51,132 bases of DNA, taken from the NCBI RefSeq assembly GCF_003612555.1, contig NZ_RAZF01000020.1, positions 1 through 51,132 of the forward strand. The letters are read 5' to 3'. Position numbers and translations under genes: made by a program. Each line of letters opens with the position of its first letter. The first letter of the stretch is position 1. Under the pieces are notes generated by a model, which saw only the letters and a list, made by a program, of their open reading frames with translations, was not told where the DNA came from and did no database searches. Positions 8,002 to 17,038 of this stretch are shown here, one piece after another. This DNA comes from Acutalibacter sp. 1XD8-33 (GTDB lineage Bacteria; Bacillota; Clostridia; Oscillospirales; Acutalibacteraceae).

Positions 8002-8901
8002 ATGCACTACACAGGAACAATTTGGCGACCGCCGTATGAAGCGGCATCATTTTTGTTAGAAGTAACGGCAGGCTGTACGCATCATAAATGCAAGTTTTGT
8101 ACCTTGTATAATGATTTGCCGTTCAAATTCAGAATGTCCCCTCTGGAGGATATTGAGAGTGATTTACGGGAGGTTAAAAGAGCAACAAAAGGTTGGAACA
8201 GCGGGCGTATTGACCGAGTATTTTTGACGGGAGCTAACCCCTTTGTTTTGTCTTATGACAAATTAACTGCGATTGCAGAGCTAATCCGTAAATATCTCCC
8301 GTCAGTTACATCTATCGGCTCATTTGCGAGGATTACAGATGTTACCCCTAAAACCGATGAGGAACTTGCCAAACTGCGGGCTTTTGGGTATGACGGTCTG
8401 ACAATAGGAATAGAAACAGGCGATGATGATGCCCTGCGGTTTATGAACAAGGGATATACCTCAGCGGACATTCTGGAGCAATGCCAGAGATTAGATGCAG
8501 CAGGCATTCATTACAGTTTCTTTTACTTGGTGAGCATTTCTGGAGCAGGTCGTGGAGAAATCGGAGCAAAATTGACGGCTGATATATGCAATCAGATACA
8601 CCCTACGCTTATCGGGGCAAATATGCTTACGATTTATCCCGATTCTGAACTTTATGCTGAAATACAGCGTGGGAACTGGCAAGAGGAAGGCGAACTTGAA
8701 AAATACAAAGAGGTACGGACGCTCATTGAAAATTTGCAGATACCGACCATCTTTGCGGCAATGGGAGCTTCCAATGCGTACCAGTTTCATGGGAAACTGC
8801 CGAAAGACAAGAAAAAGCTGTTGGCGTTTCTCGATGAAATCATAGGAAATGTCAGCGAAGAAGAATTACAGCGGTATAGAAAAAGTGTTCATCATCTATA
8901 A
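8002..8901 (+). CDS. Radical SAM protein, first of a tandem pair
   Basis: 299 residues from ATG 8002 (AAAAGGAG upstream). The N-terminus HYTGTIWRPPYEA is followed by GCTHHKCKFC, a C-x4-C-x2-C cluster motif that would bind the 4Fe-4S cluster, and the barrel motifs DRVFLTGANPF and GLTIGIETGDDDAL. Uncharacterised radical SAM proteins of this kind occur widely in Clostridia; the substrate is unknown. It is about half identical to the next gene, 18 bp downstream, sharing the segment NKGYTSADILEQC. Probably co-transcribed with it and controlled by the divergent HxlR. No radical SAM partner such as a SPASM domain or precursor peptide is evident. Confidence 0.85.
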   Translation: MHYTGTIWRPPYEAASFLLEVTAGCTHHKCKFCTLYNDLPFKFRMSPLEDIESDLREVKRATKGWNSGRIDRVFLTGANPFVLSYDKLTAIAELIRKYLPSVTSIGSFARITDVTPKTDEELAKLRAFGYDGLTIGIETGDDDALRFMNKGYTSADILEQCQRLDAAGIHYSFFYLVSISGAGRGEIGAKLTADICNQIHPTLIGANMLTIYPDSELYAEIQRGNWQEEGELEKYKEVRTLIENLQIPTIFAAMGASNAYQFHGKLPKDKKKLLAFLDEIIGNVSEEELQRYRKSVHHL

Positions 8902-8919
8902 GTGAAAGGAGGAGCAATC

Positions 8920-9801
8920 ATGCACTTTACAGGCAGAACTTGGCGACCACCGTATGAAGCTCATTCGGTCATCATACAGGCTACCTCTGGCTGCACCTAT
9001 AATAAATGCAAGTTTTGTAGCCTGTATAAAAATGAGTGCTTCCGAATGTCGCCCATTGAGGAATTTGAGGAAGATTTAGCGGAGATAAAAAGCTATCAGC
9101 CAAACGCCCGAAGAATTTTCTGGACGGGAGCTAACCCTTTCGCAATGAGTTATGAAAATCTCAAGCTGCGGGCGTTGACGGTAAGGGACTATCTGATTAA
9201 GTGTCAGACAATGGCTATGTTTGCGAGCATCCGTGATATTAAAGACAAAGAAGTATGGCAGCTTAGAAAATTGAGAACGATGGGCATTAACGGACTGAGC
9301 ATCGGCGTGGAAAGCGGCGATGATGAAACGCTTGCCCTTGCCAATAAAGGATATACCTCGGCGGATATTCTGGAGCAATGTAGGAAATTGGACGAAGCGG
9401 GCATTGAATACTACTTTGTTTATATGACAGGGCTTGCGGGAAAAGGCGGCGGATACCAGAATGCAAGGAATAGTGCAGAGCTGTTCAGTCAGCTTAATCC
9501 GTATTTTATTTCCGTGGACTCTCTCACGCTTTTTCCAGACACAGAGCTTTACCAGATGGCACAGCAGGGCTTGTTTGTACCTGCCGAAGAAAAAGAGCGT
9601 ATCCGTGAATTGCAAATTCTAATCAATAACCTAAATATACGCACACACCTGTTTGCGAACACGGTATCTAATTTCACGCCCGTAACGGCGTATCTTCCCT
9701 ATGACCGTGAAAAGGTAACAAACGAACTGCAATTTGTTTTAGATAATACAGACGAAAGGGAGATGCAGGAATATAGAAATAATTTGAAGTCTTTGGGATA
9801 A
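8920..9801 (+). CDS. Radical SAM protein, second of a tandem pair
   Basis: 293 residues from ATG 8920 with AAAGGAGGAG upstream. N-terminus HFTGRTWRPPYEA and cluster motif GCTYNKCKFC parallel the first copy, as do WTGANPFAMSYENL, GLSIGVESGDDETL and NKGYTSADILEQC. The paralogues have diverged throughout but kept length and motifs, as expected for a heteromeric pair or two enzymes acting on related substrates rather than a recent duplication. Function unknown. A hairpin follows 20 bp after the stop. Confidence 0.85.
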   Translation: MHFTGRTWRPPYEAHSVIIQATSGCTYNKCKFCSLYKNECFRMSPIEEFEEDLAEIKSYQPNARRIFWTGANPFAMSYENLKLRALTVRDYLIKCQTMAMFASIRDIKDKEVWQLRKLRTMGINGLSIGVESGDDETLALANKGYTSADILEQCRKLDEAGIEYYFVYMTGLAGKGGGYQNARNSAELFSQLNPYFISVDSLTLFPDTELYQMAQQGLFVPAEEKERIRELQILINNLNIRTHLFANTVSNFTPVTAYLPYDREKVTNELQFVLDNTDEREMQEYRNNLKSLG

Positions 9802-9820
9802 AGCTTGTAATTGAAGTTAT

Positions 9821-9857
9821 AGCCCACCAAATAAAAAAAACAGCGTTTTGGTGGGCT
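9821..9857 (+). terminator. Hairpin after the radical SAM genes
   Basis: AGCCCACCAAA (9821-9831) pairs with TTTGGTGGGCT (9847-9857). No T run follows on the plus strand, so termination may be weak; it could stabilise the mRNA end. Confidence 0.5.
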
Positions 9858-10009
9858 GTATCTTCACGCCCAAATGAGAATAGTTTAGCCCTTCAGACCT
9901 GTTTTAAAGTTTGGAGGGATTTTTTATGTTCTTTTTTCGGGCAGTATTCTATCTACTCATGTACCGCAGAGTTTATTCATACATAGCATATCGGGGATTG
10001 ACAAAAAGC

Positions 10010-10290
10010 CAGTCAATGTGGTTCAACGCCACCTGACTGACGCTCCCGATCAGCATATCCGTTGTCGTTCCGGCCCGTAATGCGTTCGAATAATAGTTGC
10101 CGCTGATTACTTCATCTACCTTCCGAAGAATCTCTAACAGCAGTCCCTTCACGGGGGAATCAAAGGGACACTGGACGCAGATACAGGGAACGATCTTGGT
10201 GTGAGGATTCTTCTACCTCGATGATACGATTCTCGGTAATCAGTGTGATTGCCCTGCTGATAGCACTACTCTTTCCAATACCAGGGGCCC
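10010..10290 (-). pseudogene. TnsC-like AAA ATPase fragment of a Tn7-like transposon
   Basis: On the minus strand one frame from about 10287 reads GAPGIGKSSAISRAITLIT (a Walker A motif) and the next frame reads KIVPCICVQCPFDSPVKGLL then LRKVDEVISGNYYSNALRA up to IGSVSQVALNHI, which resembles the middle of TnsC, the ATP-using regulator of Tn7-like transposition. A frameshift near 10200 separates the parts, and both termini are missing. The 5' end is fused to the TnsB fragment, so a deletion removed the rest of tnsB and the start of tnsC. Confidence 0.55.
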
Positions 10291-10535
10291 CAATAGCTTC
10301 TGACGGTCTGCTTTGTCACTCCATGCTCCTTAGCTACGGAGCAGATCAACCGGGAGCGCATCCGGTCATTAGCTACGAAGGACAGCACAGGATCTATCAT
10401 CGTGTACCTCTCGTACATGGTTTTCCTCTGGTCAGCATTCAGATCATTCACACCTACAGGCACAACCCCTGTAGTCTCAGACAGCTCACCACTGGTACAC
10501 TCAGAGCAGGATTTCAGAAGAGTATCCAACCCCAT
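10286..10535 (-). pseudogene. TnsB-like transposase N-terminal fragment
   Basis: ATG 10535 reads MGLDTLLKSCSECTSGELSE, then DLNADQRKTMYERYTMIDPV and CSVAKEHGVTKQTVRSY. The last part is a helix-turn-helix like the N-terminal DNA-binding domain of TnsB/Mu-type transposases. The reading stops making sense at about 10290, where TnsC-like sequence begins; the DDE core is absent. It directly abuts the TnsA-like gene, as in tnsAB operons. Confidence 0.6.
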
Positions 10536-11003
10536 CTACACGGGCATTGTTCTCTTGATGCAGTCGCTCACCAGCCCCCTGTCACCCTGCACGTCCAGCA
10601 CTCGGATGATGGTATCACCAGACCGGAGCAGATCATGCTTCTTCACCAATGCCCCCCAATCAGTGACACCATGCCTGAGCCAGTAGTCCCTTGAAGCATC
10701 CAACAGCTTCACCGTCAGCGGCTTCATCAGGAACTTTCGATAGACACACTCCCTGACCATCAGATTACTGTCCGCTTTGGTGCATACGAAGTCCGAGGTA
10801 TACTCCCCGACCTCCAATCCATCCAGCAGGACATTGCATCTGATCTCCTTGATTTCATCCGATGCTTGCAGCAGGTCGGCGTAGACATACTGGATAGTGT
10901 CATACGTTCTGCACACCTCGGCGCACTTACCCAGCACCCGCTTCTCACATCGACCCTTAAAGTTTTTCTTTCTCCTGTTGGCAGTCCTCCCCTGTGGGAA
11001 CAT
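10536..11003 (-). CDS. TnsA-like endonuclease subunit of a Tn7-like transposon
   Basis: 155 residues. It starts with the basic stretch GRTANRRKKNFKGRCEKRV, followed by ASDEIKEIRCNVLLDGL, GEYTSDFVCTKADSNLMVRE and LLDASRDYWLRHGVTDWG. The S-D-F ... E-C-V pattern with a late W-x-R-x-G-V element fits the TnsA endonuclease fold, which cuts the 5' ends of the transposon in Tn7-like elements. The assignment rests on motif recall and on its position immediately before the TnsB-like fragment. The frame is intact but the element has lost tnsB and tnsC, so it is an orphan. The stop TAG is immediately followed by the tnsB ATG. Confidence 0.55.
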   Translation of the reverse strand: MFPQGRTANRRKKNFKGRCEKRVLGKCAEVCRTYDTIQYVYADLLQASDEIKEIRCNVLLDGLEVGEYTSDFVCTKADSNLMVRECVYRKFLMKPLTVKLLDASRDYWLRHGVTDWGALVKKHDLLRSGDTIIRVLDVQGDRGLVSDCIKRTMPV

Positions 11004-11163
11004 CCTGCATCAATCCCCAAAAACAGTCCCCAAAAATAAAGTCAGCTTACTTTTGGGAATTGGGGCCTGTGCTTTTGAGAAAACTGACTGCCTCAAAGCC
11101 CCTGATTGCAAGAGTTCCAAGCCTGTTGCCATTTCCCCAAAAACGCACTCATCAAATATCACC

Positions 11164-11413
11164 ATGTCGTAGGGCAATGTGATTTATCCTGTAAGGGGCA
11201 AAGTCGTTTATCCACCCGGCCCCCAGGCCGGTAGCCCCTACTCCATGGTGATATAGCGCAGAATGTTCCCAAAATCCTTGTATTAGGCAGGGAAAGGATA
11301 GTCCGGAGGACAAAAATAAGGCCCTGCGTCGTCAGACGCAAGGTCTTATTTTTCTATGTCGGAGGCTAAGTGTTAGTGCCCTGAACAGGATAGATCACAT
11401 TGCCCTACGACAT
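11164..11413. mobile_element. 250-bp mini-element with Tn7-like ends, next to guaA
   Basis: A 29-bp sequence starting ATGTCGTAGGGCAATGTGAT (11164-11192) recurs inverted at 11385-11413 with one mismatch, so the element begins TGT (11165) and ends ACA (11412), as Tn7-like elements do. Inside each end is a second, looser copy in the same direction: 11190-11213 (about 15 of 19 core bases) and 11364-11387 (about 13 of 19), like the multiple TnsB sites of Tn7 ends. No gene fits inside; only a strong hairpin (11312-11353). The right end is six bases from the guaA stop. Flanking five-base sequences (CACCA and TGACC) do not match, so no target duplication is visible. 11004-11163 holds nothing else recognisable. 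Confidence 0.6.
11312..11353 (-). terminator. Bidirectional terminator hairpin downstream of guaA
   Basis: AAAAATAAG...TGCGTC pairs with GACGCA...CTTATTTTT around GTCA, with A and T runs on both sides. It is the first terminator after guaA although it lies inside the mini-element, so the insertion may supply the guaA terminator. Confidence 0.7.
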
Positions 11414-11418
11414 GACCG

Positions 11419-12972
11419 TTACTCCCACTCAATCGTAGCCGGAGGCTTAGAGGTTACATCATATACCACACGCGTAACGCCAGGCACTTCGTTTACAATT
11501 CGATTGCTGACGCGGCCCAGCAACTCATATGGCAGCTCTACCCAATCAGCTGTCATAAAGTCAGTCGTATTTACCGCGCGCAGAGCAATCGTCTCGCCGT
11601 AGCTGCGGCCATCTCCCATTACTCCCACGCTGCGCGTGCCCGTTAATACCGCAAAATACTGGCCAATTTGGCGTTCTAACCCAAAGTGGGCAACCTCTTC
11701 CCTAAAAATTGCATCAGCATTCTGCAGCGTTTCTATCCGGTCTGGGGCTATTTCACCTATAATTCGTACAGCTAGGCCAGGACCAGGGAAAGGCTGACGC
11801 CAGACTAATTTTTCCGGAATACCCAGTTCCAGCCCCACACGGCGGACCTCGTCCTTGAACAGGTCCCGAAGAGGCTCCACCAGCCCCTCGAAGCCGATGT
11901 CCTCCGGCAGTCCGCCTACATTATGGTGAGATTTAATCACTGCGGCCTGTCCTGTGCCGCTTTCTACCACATCTGGGTAAATGGTTCCTTGACAAAGTAG
12001 CTCAACCCTCCCCAGTTTCACTGCCTCAGCCTCAAATACTCGAATGAACTCTTCTCCAATGACCTTTCGCTTTCGCTCAGGATCGGTAACTCCCGCCAGC
12101 TTGTCCAGGAACCGGCCAGCGGCGTTGACTCGGATCAGGTTCATGTCGAATTCTTGCCGAAAAACCTGTTCTACCAGGTCCCCCTCATCCTTACGCAGCA
12201 GGCCATGGTCCACAAAAATGCATGTCAAATTTTTCCCGACAGCCCGGTGTACCAGCATAGCCGCCACGGAGGAATCCACCCCGCCGGAAAGCCCGCAAAG
12301 CACCTTTCTGCCGCCGATGCGCTCTTTCAGGGCCTCTACTGTCTCCTGAGTAAAGGAGTTCATTTCCCAATCTCCTGTACAACCACACACTATATATAGG
12401 AAGTTGTGGAGAATCTGACTGCCATGCTCTGTGTGAGCTACTTCAGGATGGAACTGTACGCCGAAAAGTTTGCGCTCCCGGTTTTCCATGGCGGCAACCG
12501 GACAATGAGCACTTTTCGCGCAGGAAGAAAACCCTTTCGGCAGCTGGGCTACCGCATCATTATGGCTCATCCAGGTGACACTCTGGGGCACTCCCTCAAA
12601 AAGCGGGCTCCCGATCTCAAAGCTGGTCGTAGTTTTCCCAAATTCCGGCGCAGACGCGGGTTGAACCATGCCGCCCAGCATATGGGCCATTACCTGAGCG
12701 CCATAGCAAATTCCCAGCACTGGGATCCCCATCTGGAAAATTCCAGGGCTGCACAGCGGAGCGCCGGAAGCATACACGCTGCCCGGTCCGCCAGTAAAAA
12801 TAATCCCTTTATAATGAGAAAGGGATTCTGGAGAGGAAGAATAGGGTTTGATTTCACAGTAAACATTCAGATCCCGTACCCGGCGGGCGATCAGCTGGGC
12901 GTATTGGCCGCCAAAATCCAGCACCACCACAGCCTGATGACCGGACTTGGGAGAAACAGGAGCATGTTCCAT
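11419..12972 (-). CDS. guaA: GMP synthase (glutamine-hydrolysing)
   Basis: 517 residues from ATG 12972; a GTG three codons upstream sits too close to the AAGGG site. N-terminal class I glutamine amidotransferase: [19 protein letters not shown], nucleophile Cys in GICYGAQ, and FHPEV with the catalytic His and Glu. The ATP pyrophosphatase domain carries the P-loop LSGGVDSSV, and the C-terminal dimerisation domain ends [11 protein letters not shown], the usual last residues. It converts XMP to GMP with ATP and glutamine in the cytosol. Single gene. A transposon-like end lies five bases beyond its stop codon, in line with guaA 3' ends being known insertion sites for genomic islands. Confidence 0.97.
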   Translation of the reverse strand: MEHAPVSPKSGHQAVVVLDFGGQYAQLIARRVRDLNVYCEIKPYSSSPESLSHYKGIIFTGGPGSVYASGAPLCSPGIFQMGIPVLGICYGAQVMAHMLGGMVQPASAPEFGKTTTSFEIGSPLFEGVPQSVTWMSHNDAVAQLPKGFSSCAKSAHCPVAAMENRERKLFGVQFHPEVAHTEHGSQILHNFLYIVCGCTGDWEMNSFTQETVEALKERIGGRKVLCGLSGGVDSSVAAMLVHRAVGKNLTCIFVDHGLLRKDEGDLVEQVFRQEFDMNLIRVNAAGRFLDKLAGVTDPERKRKVIGEEFIRVFEAEAVKLGRVELLCQGTIYPDVVESGTGQAAVIKSHHNVGGLPEDIGFEGLVEPLRDLFKDEVRRVGLELGIPEKLVWRQPFPGPGLAVRIIGEIAPDRIETLQNADAIFREEVAHFGLERQIGQYFAVLTGTRSVGVMGDGRSYGETIALRAVNTTDFMTADWVELPYELLGRVSNRIVNEVPGVTRVVYDVTSKPPATIEWE

Positions 12973-13143
12973 AATTGGCACAACCCTTCTTTTGAAAAAT
13001 TACTTTTAGTCTACCATATTCCTCCTTGGAAAGCAACTGCGAAAATCCAAGAAATTTCACCTTATGGCCGCCTTTGCCGAGATTTTCAAGCGAAAGCCCA
13101 GATTGAGGGGGCAGAAGCCTCTTGCTCGTTCCGATACGCAGAC

Positions 13144-13181
13144 AAAAAAGCCAACGCAGCTTCCGCCGCGCCGGCTTTTTT
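13144..13181 (-). terminator. Terminator of the first sugar ABC operon
   Basis: On the minus strand AAAAAAGCC and GGCTTTTTT flank a GC-rich stem, about 45 bp after the solute-binding protein stop. A-tract and T-tract are symmetrical, so it may work in both directions. Confidence 0.75.
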
Positions 13182-13225
13182 GCTTCGTACTTAAATTACT
13201 TGGAAGGTAAAGGAAATGATTGCTC

Positions 13226-15028
13226 TTACTTCAGCTTGTAGACGTCATAGTCGTCGCTGTAGGCGTCGAAGCCCTGCAACTTGATGTTATCGTCATACTT
13301 GCCCTGGTAGTTCTTACAGACCTCATCCACATTCTGGCCTTCGCAGTAACTGACCAGATCGCTGAGCAGCTTGTCGAAGGTAGCCTCGTCCTCGGCCATG
13401 AGGATCTTCGGGATCTCAGACTGGCACTGGTCCTGAATGGCCTTCAGGTTGATGCCGATGGGGCTCTGGGGATCCATTACGTCGCCCAGGTTGGTGCACT
13501 GGTCGGTCTTGAACTTCTGGCCGATCTTGGGATTCTCCTCGTCATAGGTGCACATGTTGCCCTGGATATAAACCACCCAGTTCTTGGTCTCGGCCTTGTC
13601 GTTCAGAGCGAACTTCATCGCGTCCACATAGTCGGAGTGGGCGGGCTGAGTCCACATCCAGGCACCGGCAGCGTCCTTCTGTTCGGGAGTGATCGCGCCG
13701 TAGTCCAGCAGCAGCTTGGGCAGACCGTCCTCGTCGTGCTCGCCGTTCCAGATGGGTCCCTCGGGGCCGCCGCAGACCTGATAGTCGGAGCCTTCCTTAG
13801 AGATCATCCAGGTGTACAGGTCAAAGATACGCTGGGGACGCTTAGCATCCTTGGTGATTACATTCACGTTCCAGCCGGGAGAACCGGCCTCGTCGCCATA
13901 GGTAACGGTTACGCCTTCCGCAGGGGGGAACTGGGGGAAGGAGGCGAGGTCGTCATAGTTGGGCGCGCCGATAACCTCATAGGAGGTGGGCTTGTCGGTA
14001 GAGCTGGAATTCTGTATAGTCAGACCACGGAAGTTGTTGCCATCGTCCTGAGAGAAGTCATACCAGAACAGAGCGGGACGACCATTGGTCATCTTCTCTT
14101 CCCACTGCTGCTGGTTGTCAGAGAACACATCGGCAGTCCACAGGCCCTCGCGGTACCACTGGTTACCGATCTTCAGAGCTTCCACGAACTTGGGTTCGCG
14201 GACAGCCAGATTGATCTTGCCGTCCTCCTGGGTGAAGTAGCTCTCAACCACATTGCGGCCGCCCAAGGAACGGAACAGGGGACGATAGATGAAATAGCCG
14301 TTGTTGCCGTTGGTGCAGGCAAAGGGGATGATGCCCTGATCGGTGTAAGAGGTGTTGCCGGCATCGGCGAACTCCTTGGCCTTCAGCAGGTACTCGTGCA
14401 GGCCGTCCAGAGTGCTCAGGTCGGGCTTGCCTACCTGGTCGTACACATAGGTGTTCACAATCCACTGCTCGTTGCCACCGGTAGAGGCCTTGCCAGGAGC
14501 GCGGGGCCAGTTGGGAATGCTGTAGAGCTTGCCGTCCACCTTCAGCAACTCGCGGGTCTCCTCGCCCACGTCCTCCGCGAAGGTGCAGCCGTCATACATG
14601 AACTGCTCAATGTCTACCAGAGCGCCGGCACGGACCACGTTGTTCAGCACGCGGCCGCGGTCCAGGATCATGGCGTCGGGCAGTTTGCCGCCGGACAGCA
14701 TCAACTGCAGCTTGGAGTCCTGGTCAGCGTCAGGCTTGGTATAGGTAGCCTTGACGTTGAACTTATCCTGCATGTACTTGGAGAAGCCGTCCTTGCCCCA
14801 CTCCTTGATGATAAACCAGTCGTAATAGGCGTACATGGTGAACTCGTAGAGCTCATCGGTGGGGTCAGGGCCGGTGGAGACGGTGCTGGTCTCGCCGCCC
14901 TCGCTGGAGCTGCTTTCGCCGTCGTTGGTGCCGCCGGCACTGCTATTGCCGCCGTTATTCCCGCAGGCCGCGAACACGCCCACGATCATAACCAGAGCCA
15001 GCAACAGGGCCAAGATTCTCTTGCTCAT
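13226..15028 (-). CDS. Extracellular solute-binding lipoprotein, sugar ABC importer
   Basis: 600 residues. Signal peptide with lipobox (ALLLALVMIVGVFAACG; Cys near 22), then a Gly/Ser/Glu-rich tether and a long family 1 solute-binding fold of the LplA/YtcQ type (PDAMILDRGRVLNNV; YSIPNWPRA). Such proteins capture oligosaccharides outside the membrane and hand them to paired permeases. Third gene of a three-gene operon; a G+C-rich hairpin lies between it and the upstream permease. No ATPase is encoded here, as is usual for this class, which shares an MsmX-type ATPase. ATG 15028 has GGAGGA upstream. The sugar is unknown. Confidence 0.92.
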   Translation of the reverse strand: MSKRILALLLALVMIVGVFAACGNNGGNSSAGGTNDGESSSSEGGETSTVSTGPDPTDELYEFTMYAYYDWFIIKEWGKDGFSKYMQDKFNVKATYTKPDADQDSKLQLMLSGGKLPDAMILDRGRVLNNVVRAGALVDIEQFMYDGCTFAEDVGEETRELLKVDGKLYSIPNWPRAPGKASTGGNEQWIVNTYVYDQVGKPDLSTLDGLHEYLLKAKEFADAGNTSYTDQGIIPFACTNGNNGYFIYRPLFRSLGGRNVVESYFTQEDGKINLAVREPKFVEALKIGNQWYREGLWTADVFSDNQQQWEEKMTNGRPALFWYDFSQDDGNNFRGLTIQNSSSTDKPTSYEVIGAPNYDDLASFPQFPPAEGVTVTYGDEAGSPGWNVNVITKDAKRPQRIFDLYTWMISKEGSDYQVCGGPEGPIWNGEHDEDGLPKLLLDYGAITPEQKDAAGAWMWTQPAHSDYVDAMKFALNDKAETKNWVVYIQGNMCTYDEENPKIGQKFKTDQCTNLGDVMDPQSPIGINLKAIQDQCQSEIPKILMAEDEATFDKLLSDLVSYCEGQNVDEVCKNYQGKYDDNIKLQGFDAYSDDYDVYKLK

Positions 15029-15066
15029 AGTTTTCGTCCTCCTAAAATAATATTTTCATTCAGGCT

Positions 15067-15090
15067 GGGGCGGACTCCCATTGCCGCCCC
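15067..15090 (-). other. Intercistronic hairpin before the solute-binding gene
   Basis: GGGGCGG (15067-15073) pairs with CCGCCCC (15084-15090) between permease and binding-protein genes. Such stems often protect the downstream, highly expressed binding-protein mRNA from upstream decay. A repeat element occupies the same place in the second importer operon. Confidence 0.5.
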
Positions 15091-15112
15091 GCCGGGAATG
15101 ACATGGTGGAGC

Positions 15113-16048
15113 TTATCCCTTGATGGAGCCGATCATGATGCCCTTGAGGAAGTAGCGCTGCAGGAAGGGATAGATGGCCACGATGGGCACAATGCTGGTG
15201 ATCATGGTAGCCATGGTGATGGACCGGGCGTTGGTCTGCTTGCCCTTCATGGCGTCGCCCACATGGCCCGCGCCGCTCACCGTGGCCGCCATGCGCTCCG
15301 CGTAGGCCGCCTCGCTGATGATGTTCAGCAGCACGGAGGTCATGGGCTTCAGGTTGGGGTCGGTGATGTAGATGTTGGGCATGAACCAGTCGTTCCAGTG
15401 GAACACGCCGAAATACAGGGCGATGGTGGCGATGATGGGCGTGGAGACGGGCCAGTAGATCTTGAAGAAGATGGTAATGTAGTTGGCGCCGTCAATACGG
15501 GCGGACTCCTCCAGGGCGTCCGGCACAGACTGGAAATAAGAGCGCATGAGGATCATGTTCCAGATATTCACCAGATTGGGGATGATGTACACCAGGAAAT
15601 TGTCCTTGAGGCCCATATTGTTGATCAAAAAGTAGGTGGGAACCAGACCGCCGCCGAAATACATAGGGATCAGGCAGAAAAAGGTATAGAACTTCTTGCC
15701 TACCAGACCCTTTCGGGAGAGGCCAAAAGCCAACGCGCCGGTAACCACAAGGCCCGTGGCCGCGCCGATGATGGTGCGGGCGAAGGTGATACCGTAGGCC
15801 TTCCAGATGGTGGGATTGCCGAAGATCTGGGCGTAGTTCTGCAGGGTGAAAATCCGGGGATAGATGGTGATGCCGCCCAGGATGGTATCGTTGGCGTTAT
15901 TCAAGGAAATGGCCAGCGAGTTCAGGAAGGGATAGAGCGTGGTGACGAACACCGTGAACATGATCACCACCATGAGGATGATAATAACATAATCGCTGAA
16001 CACTTTCTTTGCTTTCATCTTATGCTTGGATGCTTTTACACCTGTCAT
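15113..16048 (-). CDS. Carbohydrate ABC transporter permease (LplC/YtcP type)
   Basis: 311 residues, six membrane spans. The binding-protein-dependent permease signature EESARIDGANYITIFFKIYWP (the EAA loop that touches the ATPase) is near residue 195, and the end PFLQRYFLKGIMIGSIKG is typical of the family. It pairs with the upstream permease (30 bp gap) to form the channel of the importer. ATG 16048 is preceded by AAAGGGGG. The N-terminus is lysine-rich and cytoplasmic. Confidence 0.93.
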   Translation of the reverse strand: MTGVKASKHKMKAKKVFSDYVIIILMVVIMFTVFVTTLYPFLNSLAISLNNANDTILGGITIYPRIFTLQNYAQIFGNPTIWKAYGITFARTIIGAATGLVVTGALAFGLSRKGLVGKKFYTFFCLIPMYFGGGLVPTYFLINNMGLKDNFLVYIIPNLVNIWNMILMRSYFQSVPDALEESARIDGANYITIFFKIYWPVSTPIIATIALYFGVFHWNDWFMPNIYITDPNLKPMTSVLLNIISEAAYAERMAATVSGAGHVGDAMKGKQTNARSITMATMITSIVPIVAIYPFLQRYFLKGIMIGSIKG

Positions 16049-16078
16049 TTGGGATATGCCCCCTTTCTCCTCTTATTT

Positions 16079-17038
16079 TTAGAACAGCGCGCTCTCACCG
16101 GCTTTGTCCGCAATCTTGTTAGCGGCCAGAAGCAGGATGAAGTTGATGACGGATTTCAGCAGACCGGCCGCAGTACCAAAGGAGAAGCGGCCCTGGGAAA
16201 TGCCCGTGTTGAAGATGTAGGTGTCGATGACGTTGGCGGTCTCTTTCAGCATGGGATTGCCCATCTGCCGGGTCAGCATCATGATCTGGTCGAAGTTGGC
16301 GTTCAGGATGCCGCCCACGTTCATAATAAGCAAGAGGATAATGGTGGGCTTGATTGCCTTGATGGTGATGTGCCACATCTTCTGGGCCCGGGTGGCGCCG
16401 TCGATGTCCGCGGCCTCGTACATTTCCGCGTCTACGCCGGCCATGGCCGAGATGAAGATGATGGAGTTCCAGCCCAGTTCCTTCCAGATGTCCGTCACCA
16501 GGGCGATGCCCCAGAAGTACTTGCCGTCCTGGAAGAAGCCGATGGGCTTGTCGATGAGACCGGCGCCCATGAGCATCTCGTTTACCGCGCCGCCGTCTGT
16601 AGACAGGAAATCGAACATCAGAAGAGCGCACACGGTCCAGGAAATGAAGTGGGGCAGATAGCTGACGGTCTGGATGGTCTTTTTGATGGTCTGATTGCCC
16701 ATCTCATTGAGGAACACCGCGAAAATAATGGGACACACAAAGCCGATGGTCAACTTCAAAAGGCTGATAACCAACGTGTTGCGGAGCACCAGAGGCAGGT
16801 TGGGGTCGCCAAAGATGTACTCAAATTGCAGGAGGCCTACCCACTGGCTCATGCCCGGGAAGTCTCCCAGGCGGTATTCCTGGAAGGCCATAACCAAGCC
16901 ATAGATCGGTATGTAGCTGAACACGAACAGCAGGAGAATGCCCGGAAGCACCAGCACCTGCAGGTCCCACTGTTCAATCGCCCGCGAGAAGAAGCCAGGT
17001 TTCTTTTTCGGGGCCGAGGCTGCGTTTGGATTAGTCAA
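16079..17038 (-). CDS. Carbohydrate ABC transporter permease (LplB/YtcO type)
   Basis: 319 residues, six spans, with the permease loop EAADIDGATRAQKMWHITIK near residue 210. First gene of the importer operon. The start is a TTG at 17038 (M-T-N-P-N) behind GGGAG nine bases away; an ATG eight bases further up is in another frame with an early stop, so TTG is the best choice. A hairpin (17056-17079) abuts the ribosome site. The long antisense frame that covers the whole operon on the plus strand is a codon-bias shadow. Confidence 0.92.
   Translation of the reverse strand: MTNPNAASAPKKKPGFFSRAIEQWDLQVLVLPGILLLFVFSYIPIYGLVMAFQEYRLGDFPGMSQWVGLLQFEYIFGDPNLPLVLRNTLVISLLKLTIGFVCPIIFAVFLNEMGNQTIKKTIQTVSYLPHFISWTVCALLMFDFLSTDGGAVNEMLMGAGLIDKPIGFFQDGKYFWGIALVTDIWKELGWNSIIFISAMAGVDAEMYEAADIDGATRAQKMWHITIKAIKPTIILLLIMNVGGILNANFDQIMMLTRQMGNPMLKETANVIDTYIFNTGISQGRFSFGTAAGLLKSVINFILLLAANKIADKAGESALF

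Noticed and set aside
9926-10036. 36-residue plus-strand ORF after the radical SAM genes, with GGAGGG upstream
   Set aside because: It runs into antisense TnsC-like sequence and resembles no family; probably a chimaera formed by the decayed transposon.
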